A stretch of 64,000 nt of DNA. Source: Singulisphaera sp. GP187. GTDB taxonomy: Bacteria; Planctomycetota; Phycisphaerae; Phycisphaerales; SM1A02. Location of the stretch: the NCBI GenBank assembly GCA_945868805.1, contig CAMBMO010000001.1, positions 124,001-188,000 on the forward strand, written 5' to 3'. Numbering within the stretch: position 1 is the stretch's first letter; each line of letters opens with the position of its first letter. The translations under genes were made by a program, and so were the position numbers. Shown here in pieces: positions 28,826-37,765 of the stretch. Below the pieces are notes generated by a model. The model had not been told where the DNA came from, did not search any database, and saw nothing but the letters and a program-made list of their open reading frames with translations.

Positions 28826-29274
28826 TTGCGCTCGCAGACGAATTCGCAACCGAAGACTTTGCGGCACAGGTGGCGACGAGCATGCGTCCTGGCGACTGGA
28901 TCGCACTCGACGGAGAGCTTGGCGCTGGAAAGACATCATTCGTTCGTGGACTCGCACGTGGACTTGGCATCGATCCACGGATCGTCGCAAGCCCGACCTT
29001 TATCACGATGCAGACTTACGGGGGCGGACGGATGCCACTCGTCCATATCGACGTTTGGAGATTGAAAGATCTCGACGAACTCGAATCAATTGGGTGGAAC
29101 GACCTGATCAAGTCAAAGGATCGGGTCATCGTGGTCGAGTGGGCCCGTCGCATAGCAGAGCAACTGCCTGCGAAGCGTCTTTCCATTCAGTTGGAATTCG
29201 TAGCTCCAATGGGTGATTCGGCACGCACCACACGCAACGCGACGATCCTCGATCAACGCGACTTGCTCGCCTGA
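28822..29274 (+). CDS. tsaE: tRNA threonylcarbamoyladenosine biosynthesis ATPase TsaE
   Basis: Works with TsaB and TsaD to make t6A at position 37 of tRNAs that read ANN codons. 150 aa. The P-loop is GELGAGKTSFVRGLARGLG, then SPTFITMQTY, HIDVWRL, and the VVEWARRI segment, all typical of TsaE (YjeE). The frame extends 26 codons upstream into thiL; the ATG at 28822 gives the family N-terminus and a 4-base overlap. Last gene of the waaA-thiL-tsaE run. Its 3' end overlaps the converging Fur-family gene by 22 bases. Confidence 0.95.
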   Translation: MIALADEFATEDFAAQVATSMRPGDWIALDGELGAGKTSFVRGLARGLGIDPRIVASPTFITMQTYGGGRMPLVHIDVWRLKDLDELESIGWNDLIKSKDRVIVVEWARRIAEQLPAKRLSIQLEFVAPMGDSARTTRNATILDQRDLLA

Positions 29275-29735
29275 CCCTCGGGACTCACCGCGTAGATCTG
29301 GAATCGATGTCCAACGGGCGACCACCCAAGATCCTTGCAAATCCGATTTCGTAGCGCCGTCAAGTCTGAGCTCTGAAACTCCACCAGTCGACCCGTCTTC
29401 ATGCAGACCATGTGATCGCGTTGCTCCTTGCCGTAGATCAATTGGTAGTGCGCCTGCTTCGAGTCGAAGAGCGCTTGAACAATGATGCCCGCGTTCTGCA
29501 GGAGATTAATCGTGCGATATGTGGTCGCCTTCGAAACTCGATGACCGCGATGGCGGAGTTCGAGGAGCAATTCCTCTGTCTCAAAAAGTCCGTCACGCGC
29601 GATGATCGCGTCAAGGACATCAGCGCGCTCGGTGGTGTACTTCAGACCCTGCGACTTGAGGTACCGCCTGAAAACAGAGCAGAGTGGTGCCATTGATTGA
29701 GCGCGAGGAGGTTCAGTGGGATCGTTTGTCGCCAT
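29253..29735 (-). CDS. Fur family transcriptional regulator
   Basis: 160 aa metal- or peroxide-responsive repressor. The winged helix contains the recognition helix VSKATTYRTINLL, and the dimerisation domain has HYQLIYGKEQRDHMVCMKTGRLVEF. Fur and Zur normally carry HHDHxxCxxCG at this place; here the second cysteine is Thr (CMKTG), and there is no second CxxC near the C-terminus (PEGQASKSR), so the structural zinc site appears absent. The ATG at 29735 lies behind TTAGGTA. The 105 bases upstream are A/T-rich (a TATATTATC stretch) and probably hold its promoter. Fur, PerR or Zur type cannot be told from sequence alone. Confidence 0.9.
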   Translation of the reverse strand: MATNDPTEPPRAQSMAPLCSVFRRYLKSQGLKYTTERADVLDAIIARDGLFETEELLLELRHRGHRVSKATTYRTINLLQNAGIIVQALFDSKQAHYQLIYGKEQRDHMVCMKTGRLVEFQSSDLTALRNRICKDLGWSPVGHRFQIYAVSPEGQASKSR

Positions 29736-29840
29736 GGATTTACCTAAATGAAGAAACACCGAAAGTCCGATAATATATGTTCTGTAAAATCACCTATTTC
29801 ACTTGGTATGAAGGCGAATTCGTTCGTTTTCATAGATCGC

Positions 29841-32489
29841 TCATCCACCGTTGGCGCTCAGTTCTTGCCAACGGCGCGCGGCGTCCGAGTCACCGGCATC
29901 GGTTGCGACCCTTGCCAACACTCGCGCGATCTCTTTCGCCTCTTCGGTCTGCTTCAAAGAGATGGCGATTTCGTATGCCGAAGTGAGCGCGACGATTGCT
30001 GCCTTGAACTCACCCTTCGACGCGTCGGACTCGCCAATGGTTCGCATGCCACTCATCAAGAGCGCGCGCGGCAGTTTTGATTCATCGACGCCAATTGTCT
30101 CACGCGCCAATGCGGCTGCACCCGTCGAATCGCCGGCCCGGAGCATAGTCCGAGCGAGACTTATCGCCGAGCTCACGCTGATTGGGTGATTCGGCCCAAG
30201 TTTCTCTGTCGCACCAGCACGAACTTCGCGGAGCAACTTGAGTGCCTCATCGAACCGCCCAAGCTGGACGTACATTGATCCAAGATTGAGAATCGACGAA
30301 AGAGTCGTTTGCGCTTTATCGCCTTGGGAGGCGCGCTTGCGGGCGAGTGTGTCGAGATAGATTAACTCGGCCTCTTCAAATCTCCGTTGCTTTTCGAGAG
30401 CGAGCGCAAGATTCCCGGCAGCGCTCAATGTATAGACACCGTCTGCGCCATAACGCGTAGTGAAGCGTGCGATGATGGCGCGATAGATCGTCTCCGCCTC
30501 TTGCAGTCGATTCGTCTCGCGCAGTATCGATGCGAGGTTGTTCTGAGTGACAAGCGTGTACGGATGGTCGGGCCCAAGAATCCGATCCATGTCTGCAATC
30601 AATTCGCGAAATGCTGGCTCAACCGACTCGAGCTGATCCATCGACCGCAACACCATGCAGTAGTTGTTGCGCGAGAGCAACGTGTCCGACTGGTCCTTGC
30701 CATTGCGCGCGATACGACGAGCGACGACCTCTTCGAGCGTTGCGCGGGCGTCGGCGAATTCGCCGAGTCGTCGTTGAATCTCGCCGAGATTGTGCATTGA
30801 CTGCAACGTGCTCTCATGGTCGAGACCAAGCAGTGCCCGCTTTCGCTGTGAAACATCAAGATAAAGTGATCGCGATTCTTTGAGTTCACTCTGTTTGTCG
30901 CGGAGCCAAGCGATGTTGTGCATCGATGCGAGCGTCGCGGGATCCATATCTCCCAAGAGCGCCTGCCGCCTCTCAAACACCGATTCGAGCAATGGAGCAG
31001 ACTCCGTGGTGTTACCAGCTGTCAGCAAGGAGTGACCGAGGTCATTCTTCGCCTGCAGGACGCGCGCATCGTCGGCGGGATAGAGCTCGCTCAGCTGTTC
31101 GTAGTGGCGACGAAAGTGTTCGATCGCCTTCTCAAAGTCGCCAATCGACTTGTACGCCATCCCTGCAGTTTGGTGGGCGTCCGCCGCGAGTATCGGATCG
31201 TCGCAATACTGCACATCAATCGACCCCATCGATTGATCGAAGATCAGACGAAGCAGGCGTGTATCCATACCTTTGGCGACATCTGGATCGACTGACTCGA
31301 TCATTTGCGTGTTGAATCCGTGAAGGCGTTCGGCTCGAGCGAGTTGTCGCCGTGCTTCAGACAGTCCGTACCCCATGACGACAAGCGCAACGACCATTCC
31401 GACTGCGACAAAGGCGACCGAGCTGAGTGCAAGTCGATTGCGCCGCGCGAACTTGCGAAGTCGCACGACTCGCGAAGCAGGCTTTGCAAGAATCGGTTCG
31501 AAACAAAGCCAACGCGTAATGTCCTGCGACAAGGCATCGCACGTCGGATAGCGCTGGTCAGGGATTTTTTCAAGGCAGTGCAACACGATCGAGTCCAATT
31601 GCCCGCAAAGCAGTCGTTGGAGCGACCTTGGTGTCGCCCCTCGAGCCTCTGCGCGAACTTTGGCCTCCGCTGGCTCGGACTGATTCGCGCGGCGCACAAC
31701 GTCGCTTGGCGAATCGGGCACACTCTCTCGGATAAGTCGTTGTGACTCGACCGTTCCTACTGCCTTGAGCATTCGTGCATCGAATGGCAACAAACCCGTC
31801 AAGAGCTGTTGCAAAGTGACCCCGAGCGCGTAGATGTCCGCCCTCGTATCCAATTGTCTCGCACCGCTCAGCTGTTCAGGAGCCATGAATTCAAGGGTGC
31901 CGATCGACTCTCGACTATCCATCGACTGTGTCACGATCGCGTCTTCATCGTCGGCGAGGCGTGCAATTCCGAAGTCGATCACCTTGATGAACGGAAGTCC
32001 ATCGACCTCGCGAACGAGTATGTTTGACGACTTGAGGTCGAGGTGAATGATCCCCTTTGAGTGCGCATGCTGGACCGCCGCTGCCACCTGTCTCATCAAG
32101 CCGAGCCTCAGCTCGATCGACAACCGATGCCGATCGCACCACTGCGCGAGCGGTTCGCCCTCCACAAGTTCCATGATGAAATAAAGGCTTCCATCGTGGG
32201 TCTCACCTGCGTCGAATACTTGCGCAATTCCCGGGTGATCCATCCGCGCGAGCATTCGTCGCTCAGACTCAAACCGATCGCGAAGTCTCGGACCGGCAAT
32301 CATGTTGCGAATGACCTTGACCGCAACGAGTCGCTTCAGCGGTTCTGATTGTTCGCAGAGCCACACCGCGCCGAAGCCCCCTGTTCCGAGCAACTTGATG
32401 ACGGTGAGACCCGGTATCGCGGGCGGCTGAATTGGCTTCGGCGACGGATCGCGTGCCTTCCAAAAGTCTTGACTGACTCCCGAGTTCAT
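29841..32489 (-). CDS. Membrane Ser/Thr protein kinase with TPR repeats
   Basis: 882 aa. Kinase domain at about residues 26-330: glycine loop GTGGFGAVW (35-43), Lys58 in VAVKVI, catalytic loop HLDLKSSN (H149, D151, N156), DFG at 172-174, APE at 203-205. The usual HRD is HLD, so it is a non-RD kinase; the catalytic Asp is kept. One membrane helix lies at about 353-374. The rest, about 400-880, is roughly ten TPRs of kinesin-light-chain type, on the far side of the membrane. Such kinases are frequent in planctomycetes. The ATG overlaps the lysC stop (ATGA), so it is probably co-translated with aspartate kinase. Substrate unknown. Confidence 0.95.
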   Translation of the reverse strand: MNSGVSQDFWKARDPSPKPIQPPAIPGLTVIKLLGTGGFGAVWLCEQSEPLKRLVAVKVIRNMIAGPRLRDRFESERRMLARMDHPGIAQVFDAGETHDGSLYFIMELVEGEPLAQWCDRHRLSIELRLGLMRQVAAAVQHAHSKGIIHLDLKSSNILVREVDGLPFIKVIDFGIARLADDEDAIVTQSMDSRESIGTLEFMAPEQLSGARQLDTRADIYALGVTLQQLLTGLLPFDARMLKAVGTVESQRLIRESVPDSPSDVVRRANQSEPAEAKVRAEARGATPRSLQRLLCGQLDSIVLHCLEKIPDQRYPTCDALSQDITRWLCFEPILAKPASRVVRLRKFARRNRLALSSVAFVAVGMVVALVVMGYGLSEARRQLARAERLHGFNTQMIESVDPDVAKGMDTRLLRLIFDQSMGSIDVQYCDDPILAADAHQTAGMAYKSIGDFEKAIEHFRRHYEQLSELYPADDARVLQAKNDLGHSLLTAGNTTESAPLLESVFERRQALLGDMDPATLASMHNIAWLRDKQSELKESRSLYLDVSQRKRALLGLDHESTLQSMHNLGEIQRRLGEFADARATLEEVVARRIARNGKDQSDTLLSRNNYCMVLRSMDQLESVEPAFRELIADMDRILGPDHPYTLVTQNNLASILRETNRLQEAETIYRAIIARFTTRYGADGVYTLSAAGNLALALEKQRRFEEAELIYLDTLARKRASQGDKAQTTLSSILNLGSMYVQLGRFDEALKLLREVRAGATEKLGPNHPISVSSAISLARTMLRAGDSTGAAALARETIGVDESKLPRALLMSGMRTIGESDASKGEFKAAIVALTSAYEIAISLKQTEEAKEIARVLARVATDAGDSDAARRWQELSANGG

Positions 32490-33754
32490 GGCTGCGATGA
32501 GTCCAACTGCATCGCCATCGTCGCGTTCGTTCCGAGTCCCAATCCAAAGGTGGAATGAACCGCTTCCAACGATTGTTGCCCCTTGGCACTATCGATGATG
32601 CAGCTGATCTTGATCTCACTTGTCGTAATGTTGTGAATCGCGACTCCAGCCTCGCCAAGCGCTCGAAACATTCTGCTTGCAACGCCGGCATGGCTCTTCA
32701 TCCCGACACCGACAACCGAAACCTTGGAGAGCCCGACCTCGACTGACATCTCCCCTTCCCCCATCTCTTGAAGCATCTTGGCGACGATTTGCTTCGAGTC
32801 TGAAAGGTCGGCGTGGTCAACCGTAAACGCGATCATCGTCGCGGATCCCTGTTCCGTCTGCATGATGTCGTCGACGACGATGTTTGCATGGGCGAGAGCG
32901 GTGAAGATCCTTCCTTGCAAACCGACGGCGTTCTTGATCTGCCGAATGCTGACGCGACCAAGATCATCCTTGAGCGCACATCCCACAACCGCAAGTTCTT
33001 CCATGTCTGGATTCTCCCTAGAAATCATTGTTCCGTGATCTGGTTTCTGACTATGACGAACATGAATTGGCACACCGTACTTGTCGCCGAAAAGGACCGC
33101 GCGCGCATGAATGACTCCGGCACCGAGTGTCGCGAGCTCGAGCATCTCTTCATACGAGATCCTCGGCAACTTGACAGCTGCCCGGACGAGTCTTGGATCG
33201 GCCGTATAGACCCCGTCGACATCGGTGAAGATTTCGCAATATCCCCCCGACTCCGCGACTCGCAAGACCGCCGCGATCGCGACTGCGGTCGTGTCGCTCC
33301 CGCCCCGACCGAGGGTGGTTACTTCGCCGTCATCACTGGTCCCCTGAAACCCTGCGACGACCGGGACTTCCCGCCGCGAGATCATCCTTTCCAGGCGACC
33401 GCATTCGATGCGGGTGATCCGCGCGCGCCCATGCACACCGTCCGTTCGAATTCCAGCCTGCCCGCCCGTCAGGCTGCTCGCCGGACATCCGATCTCGCGA
33501 AGTGCCATCGCAAGAAGTGCAACGCTTGCCTGCTCGCCAGTTGCCAGAAGCATGTCTAGTTCTCTTCGATCCGGCATCGGCGAAACTTGTTCGGCAAGAT
33601 CGATCAAATCGTCGGTCATCGCGCCCATCGCGCTCGCAACTACGACTAAGTCGAATCCAGACTGACGCGCATCGGCGACTCGCTGCGCGGCTCGCCGAAT
33701 CCTGAGCGGATCCGAGAGACTCGTGCCGCCGAATTTCTGGATGATCGTCGGCAT
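32486..33754 (-). CDS. lysC: Aspartate kinase
   Basis: First step of the lysine, threonine and methionine pathway. 422 aa. The kinase domain starts with QKFGGTSL and includes LLATGEQAS, GFQGTSDDGEVTTLGRGGSDTTAVAIAA and FTDVDGVYTADPR. Two ACT domains follow (from about 265), with the regulatory segments QIKNAVGLQGRIFTALA and KVSVVGVGMKSHAGVASRMF, the latter typical of lysine/threonine feedback control. A standard monofunctional enzyme. It lies 38 bases downstream of typA on the same strand, and overlaps the kinase gene by 4 bases. Confidence 0.96.
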   Translation of the reverse strand: MPTIIQKFGGTSLSDPLRIRRAAQRVADARQSGFDLVVVASAMGAMTDDLIDLAEQVSPMPDRRELDMLLATGEQASVALLAMALREIGCPASSLTGGQAGIRTDGVHGRARITRIECGRLERMISRREVPVVAGFQGTSDDGEVTTLGRGGSDTTAVAIAAVLRVAESGGYCEIFTDVDGVYTADPRLVRAAVKLPRISYEEMLELATLGAGVIHARAVLFGDKYGVPIHVRHSQKPDHGTMISRENPDMEELAVVGCALKDDLGRVSIRQIKNAVGLQGRIFTALAHANIVVDDIMQTEQGSATMIAFTVDHADLSDSKQIVAKMLQEMGEGEMSVEVGLSKVSVVGVGMKSHAGVASRMFRALGEAGVAIHNITTSEIKISCIIDSAKGQQSLEAVHSTFGLGLGTNATMAMQLDSSQP

Positions 33755-33792
33755 GACTCGATTGTACGGGTCATCGACTGAGGAGGGACCGA

Positions 33793-35673
33793 CTAGTCGT
33801 CCGAACCGATGCTCGCTGCCTCGCGATCTTTCTGCTGTCGGACGAGCTTCTTGCGGTCGTTCTCTTTGAGGATCTTCTTGCGAATCCGAACGGCGACAGG
33901 CGTGATTTCGACGTACTCGTCGATTTCGAGGTACTCGAGCGCACTCTCAAGGCTCAAGGGGCGCGGCGATTTCAACACGACCGTTGCCTCCTTGTTGGAT
34001 TCACGGACATTCGACATTGGCTTCGGCTTCACGACATTGACATGCAAGTCCTTGTCGCGATTGTTCTCGCCAACGACCATCCCTTCGTAGACGATGTCGC
34101 CATGCTTCACGAACATCACGCCACGCTCAGAGAGATTGAGAAGCGAGAATGTTGTTGCAGTCCCAGCTTCCACGGCGACAAGTACGCCATTCTGTCGCTT
34201 TCGCGGAGCAAATCGGATCGGTCGATAGTCGCAGAAAGAGTGGTACATGACCGCCTCGCCACCGGTGGCATTGAGGATTCTCGTGCGAAGTCCGATGAGT
34301 CCACGGGCAGGAATATCCGCTTCGACATGAGTGCGCGTGCCGCGCATGTCGACCTTGGTGATCTCCGCGCCACGCTGACCGAGCAATTCGAGCGCGCCAC
34401 CCATGACATGTTGCGCGACATCGAGTGCGAGCCGTTCATAGGGCTCGTTCATCACACCATCGATCTCACGCTCGATGACCTCCGGCTTGCCGACAGTCAA
34501 TTCGAACCCCTCGCGACGCATGGTTTCGAGGAGCACTCCCAGATGCAGAAGCCCGCGTCCCGAGACATGGAATTCTTCCGCGCTCTCTCCAGGCGAGACC
34601 CGCAGTGCGACATTTGCGCGGAGTTCTCTTTCGAGCCGCTCAGCGATTTGGCGGCTTGTCACAAATTTCCCCTCTCGTCCAACGAGGGGCCCATCATTGA
34701 TGCGAAAGATCATGTGAAGGGTCGGATTGTCGACCTTGACACGTGGCATCGGAAGCGGACTTTCCGGGAGGCAGACCGTGTCGCCAATTTCAATGTCGGT
34801 GATGCCCTCGATCGCGCAGAGATCGCCTGCATCGATCGAATCAGCGGCTATGCGTGCGAGCCCCTCGAATCGTTTCACTCCTTGAATGCGCGCTCTCTGA
34901 ATTGTGCCATCGGCCTTGCAAACGACGACCGGCGTGTTTGCCTTCAGAACTCCATCGAACACCCTCCCGATCCCCAAACGCCCCACATAGTCGTTCGAAT
35001 CCAAGTTCACGACCAAGTATCGCAAAGGCGCATTCTTATCGCCGTGCGGGGCTGGAACTCGTTCTGCAATCGTGTCGAAGAGGTCGTCGACTCCATTGGA
35101 TCGATCATCGCGATTTCTGCTCGCCCACCCGTCTCGACCTGAAGCCCACACGACTGGAAAGTCGAGTGCGATTTCGTCGGCCCCGAGATCGATGAGGAGG
35201 TCAAAGACTTCGTCCACCACCTCAGTAGGTCGTGCGTCAGGACGATCGCATTTATTGACGACGAGAATTGGCTTGAGTCCGACTTCGAGCGCCTTCGAGA
35301 GAACGAAGCGCGTTTGTGGCATCGGACCCTCCATCGCGTCAACGAGAAGCAGACATCCATCCGCCATGCGAAGGACGCGTTCCACTTCGCCACCGAAATC
35401 GGCATGGCCTGGTGTGTCAATGATATTGACTCGCATCGCCAATCCGGCGTGATCCCCGTTCTTAACGACATAGTTCACCGCGCAGTTCTTTGACAGGATT
35501 GTGATCCCGCGCTCCCGTTCAAGGGGGTTCGAATCCATGACACACTCCGCGCCCAGTTCGATTTCGGATGCGGCGCTCGATGCGCGTAGCATCGCATCAA
35601 CGAGGGTCGTCTTACCATGATCAACGTGCGCGATAATCGCGACATTTCGGAGATTGACTTGCGTATATGCCAT
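33793..35673 (-). CDS. typA: Ribosome-associated GTPase TypA/BipA
   Basis: Translation factor-like GTPase that assists 50S assembly and stress responses. 626 aa. G1 [10 protein letters not shown]2 RERGITI, G3 [13 protein letters not shown]4 [10 protein letters not shown] are all present, then domain II, the EF-G-like domains III and V ([32 protein letters not shown]) and the BipA C-terminal domain ending in IRIRKKIL-type residues ([15 protein letters not shown]). The frame extends 21 codons further up; I chose the ATG giving [14 protein letters not shown]. First gene of the typA-lysC-kinase run. A small membrane-protein gene diverges from it. Confidence 0.96.
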   Translation of the reverse strand: MAYTQVNLRNVAIIAHVDHGKTTLVDAMLRASSAASEIELGAECVMDSNPLERERGITILSKNCAVNYVVKNGDHAGLAMRVNIIDTPGHADFGGEVERVLRMADGCLLLVDAMEGPMPQTRFVLSKALEVGLKPILVVNKCDRPDARPTEVVDEVFDLLIDLGADEIALDFPVVWASGRDGWASRNRDDRSNGVDDLFDTIAERVPAPHGDKNAPLRYLVVNLDSNDYVGRLGIGRVFDGVLKANTPVVVCKADGTIQRARIQGVKRFEGLARIAADSIDAGDLCAIEGITDIEIGDTVCLPESPLPMPRVKVDNPTLHMIFRINDGPLVGREGKFVTSRQIAERLERELRANVALRVSPGESAEEFHVSGRGLLHLGVLLETMRREGFELTVGKPEVIEREIDGVMNEPYERLALDVAQHVMGGALELLGQRGAEITKVDMRGTRTHVEADIPARGLIGLRTRILNATGGEAVMYHSFCDYRPIRFAPRKRQNGVLVAVEAGTATTFSLLNLSERGVMFVKHGDIVYEGMVVGENNRDKDLHVNVVKPKPMSNVRESNKEATVVLKSPRPLSLESALEYLEIDEYVEITPVAVRIRKKILKENDRKKLVRQQKDREAASIGSDD

Positions 35674-35735
35674 GTTTCGTGGATGCCATGCGTCGAAAGA
35701 GAAAAACTGAGTAGAGTCTTGTGAGGGTACACACA

Positions 35736-36125
35736 ATGTCTAATTCTGCACCATTCGTCACGGGGAATTCCGAATTGTCGCTCACTCGGGGACGGATTGC
35801 GTTCGCCTTCTGCGTTTCTATCGCGTCGGATGCGTTCAGTTTCTTCGTTTCGCCGATTGTCTGGCTTGAACCACTGGTCATCGGCGTGGATGTAGTGACT
35901 GGATTCCTGATCTGGCTTGCCCTCGGAAGACCCCTGCTCCTCCTACCCGTCTTGATCGCCGAAGCGACTCCGTTCGTCGGGATGTTTCCGCTTTGGACCA
36001 TCGTCGTCGGCGTTATCGCTACGACGGGCCGACTTCCGAGCCGCGTCGGGAATCCGAGGCAGTCCACACCTCCCATCCAAACTCAGCAGTCTGTGCAGAT
36101 CAAGAACAAAGATCAGGCGCAGTAG
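35736..36125 (+). CDS. Small membrane protein of unknown function
   Basis: 129 aa. Three hydrophobic segments are visible, at about residues 22-43, 45-63 and 65-92 (IAFAFCVSIASDAFSFFVS; VIGVDVVTGFLIWLALG; LLLLPVLIAEATPFVGMFPLWTIVVGV). A polar tail rich in Q, P, S and K follows. The ATG at 35736 has GAGGG about 9 bases upstream; the frame reaches 5 codons further to a GTG. Divergent from typA with 62 bases between, and its end overlaps the converging M32 carboxypeptidase by 13 bases. I do not recognise a family. Confidence 0.7.
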   Translation: MSNSAPFVTGNSELSLTRGRIAFAFCVSIASDAFSFFVSPIVWLEPLVIGVDVVTGFLIWLALGRPLLLLPVLIAEATPFVGMFPLWTIVVGVIATTGRLPSRVGNPRQSTPPIQTQQSVQIKNKDQAQ

Positions 36126-37666
36126 AGCGGACGGAGTTTTCCTTCGAGATAGTTGAGGTACGGCTCCGCACTCAGTGGCGCACCGGTCACGCGCACGCAT
36201 AATTCTTCCGGGAGATAGCGACGACCATGCGCGTGAATCTCTCTGTTCAACCACCCAAGAAGTGGTTTGAATTCACCTTGAGCGAACCCATCCTCAAGGC
36301 CGGGCATCGCACGCTTGGCGGCATCGTAGAACTGGGCCGAATACAGCGTGCCAAGGGTGTAGGTCGGAAAGTAACCAAATGCACCCATGCTCCAGTGCAC
36401 ATCCTGCAAACAGCCGCGTCGGTCATCTGGAACCGTCAAATTGAGATAGTCCTTGTACTTGCGATTCCATTCACCAGGTAAATCCTTCGGTTCCAAAGCG
36501 CCCGAAATCAGCAATCGCTCAAGATCAAAACGAACCATCACGTGCATGTTGTAAGTCGCTTCGTCAGCATCGACGCGAATGAACCCTGGCTCGACGACAT
36601 TGGCCGCCCCATAGAGTTCTGTGGTCGAGAATCCTCCGACGGACTGCCCGAAGTAATCAGCGAGTTTCGGTGCGCACCATTTCCAAAACGGGAGGCCACG
36701 ACCAACCTGATTTTCCCAAAGTCGGCTCTGGCTTTCGTGAATTCCGAGCGATTCGGCGAGACCAGCAGGTGTTCCAATGGCGCAGGCCGGCAGTCCCTGC
36801 TCGTACATCCCGTGACCTGCCTCGTGCATCGACGACCCGAGAGCATCGTTCACGCATGCTTCGCTGTAGCGCGTGGTCAATCGAACATCGTCACAGTGAC
36901 TGCCACCGCAAAAAGGGTGAGTACTCGAATCTAGGCGTCCTCTTTGAAAGTCGAAACCGATCGATTCGACGACCATGCGAACGAAGCGAGCTTGCGCTTC
37001 AATGGGAAGCGCAAGTTCATTGAACCGATTGGACGGACGTCGAGCGCTTCCCATGAGCTCCCCGAGAAGCTTGACCAATCGCGTTCGAAGTGGAGTAAAG
37101 ACTTTTGTAACCGTCGCAGCTGTGCAGCCTGGTTCAAAGGTGTCGGCAAGGGCGTCCCACGCCTCGCCACCAGAGGGAACTCCGAGGCATGAGGCCTTTT
37201 CTCGATTGAGTTTGACGAGTTTTTCCAGCCATGGAAGGAAGCGCTTAAAGTCGCTCGCCTTTCGTGCTGCCGCCCACTCATGCTGACCTTTGCTCGAGAC
37301 TTCCGCGAATTCGCTCATGAGTCGTTCAGGGAGCTTGACCGCACGATCGTAATCACGCCGAATCTCGCGGACGTTTGCCGACTCGATCGAATGAGACCCA
37401 ATGAACGACTTGTCCGACTCGCACTGCGCGATCAACTCTCCAACTGCGGGATGCGTGGATAACTGATGCTGCAAGCGTGCGAGAATTGCAACCTGGCGGC
37501 TCCGCAACTCCACGCCTCCCGGTGGCATCATGGTCTCCTGATCCCAAGTCAGGATCGCCTCAGTCGATCCGAGCAAGTGCGCGTCACGAATCCGCTCGAG
37601 GAGCGCCTCGTATGCCTTGGGAGTTTCGATCAAACTGGTCGACGAGCGAAGTGTTGCGGAGGTCAT
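36113..37666 (-). CDS. M32 family carboxypeptidase (thermostable carboxypeptidase 1)
   Basis: Metal-dependent carboxypeptidase acting in the cytoplasm. 517 aa, within the family norm (about 500). The zinc motif HEAGH is at 281-285, and a Glu in the HESQSRLWEN segment supplies the third ligand; HPFCGG (250-255) is the substrate-side motif found in almost all members. The start WDQETMMPPGG near residue 41 is also typical. Start ATG clear. It is the last gene before a terminator that belongs to the upstream DUF1573 gene. Confidence 0.95.
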   Translation of the reverse strand: MTSATLRSSTSLIETPKAYEALLERIRDAHLLGSTEAILTWDQETMMPPGGVELRSRQVAILARLQHQLSTHPAVGELIAQCESDKSFIGSHSIESANVREIRRDYDRAVKLPERLMSEFAEVSSKGQHEWAAARKASDFKRFLPWLEKLVKLNREKASCLGVPSGGEAWDALADTFEPGCTAATVTKVFTPLRTRLVKLLGELMGSARRPSNRFNELALPIEAQARFVRMVVESIGFDFQRGRLDSSTHPFCGGSHCDDVRLTTRYSEACVNDALGSSMHEAGHGMYEQGLPACAIGTPAGLAESLGIHESQSRLWENQVGRGLPFWKWCAPKLADYFGQSVGGFSTTELYGAANVVEPGFIRVDADEATYNMHVMVRFDLERLLISGALEPKDLPGEWNRKYKDYLNLTVPDDRRGCLQDVHWSMGAFGYFPTYTLGTLYSAQFYDAAKRAMPGLEDGFAQGEFKPLLGWLNREIHAHGRRYLPEELCVRVTGAPLSAEPYLNYLEGKLRPLYCA

Positions 37667-37699
37667 CGAGATACTGTAGCTCAGTACACCCGCACAATG

Positions 37700-37724
37700 A
37701 AAAGCCCCCGCACTTGCGGGGGCT
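37700..37724 (-). terminator. Intrinsic terminator after the DUF1573-ankyrin gene
   Basis: AGCCCCCGC and GCGGGGGCT form a perfect 9-bp stem with a 4-base loop. On the minus strand the hairpin is followed by TTTTC. It lies 42 bases past the stop of the ankyrin gene and just before the M32 carboxypeptidase start. Confidence 0.8.
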
Positions 37725-37765
37725 GAGCGGCGAAATGAATAGCTGCGAGTCAGTCCATCAACGGT

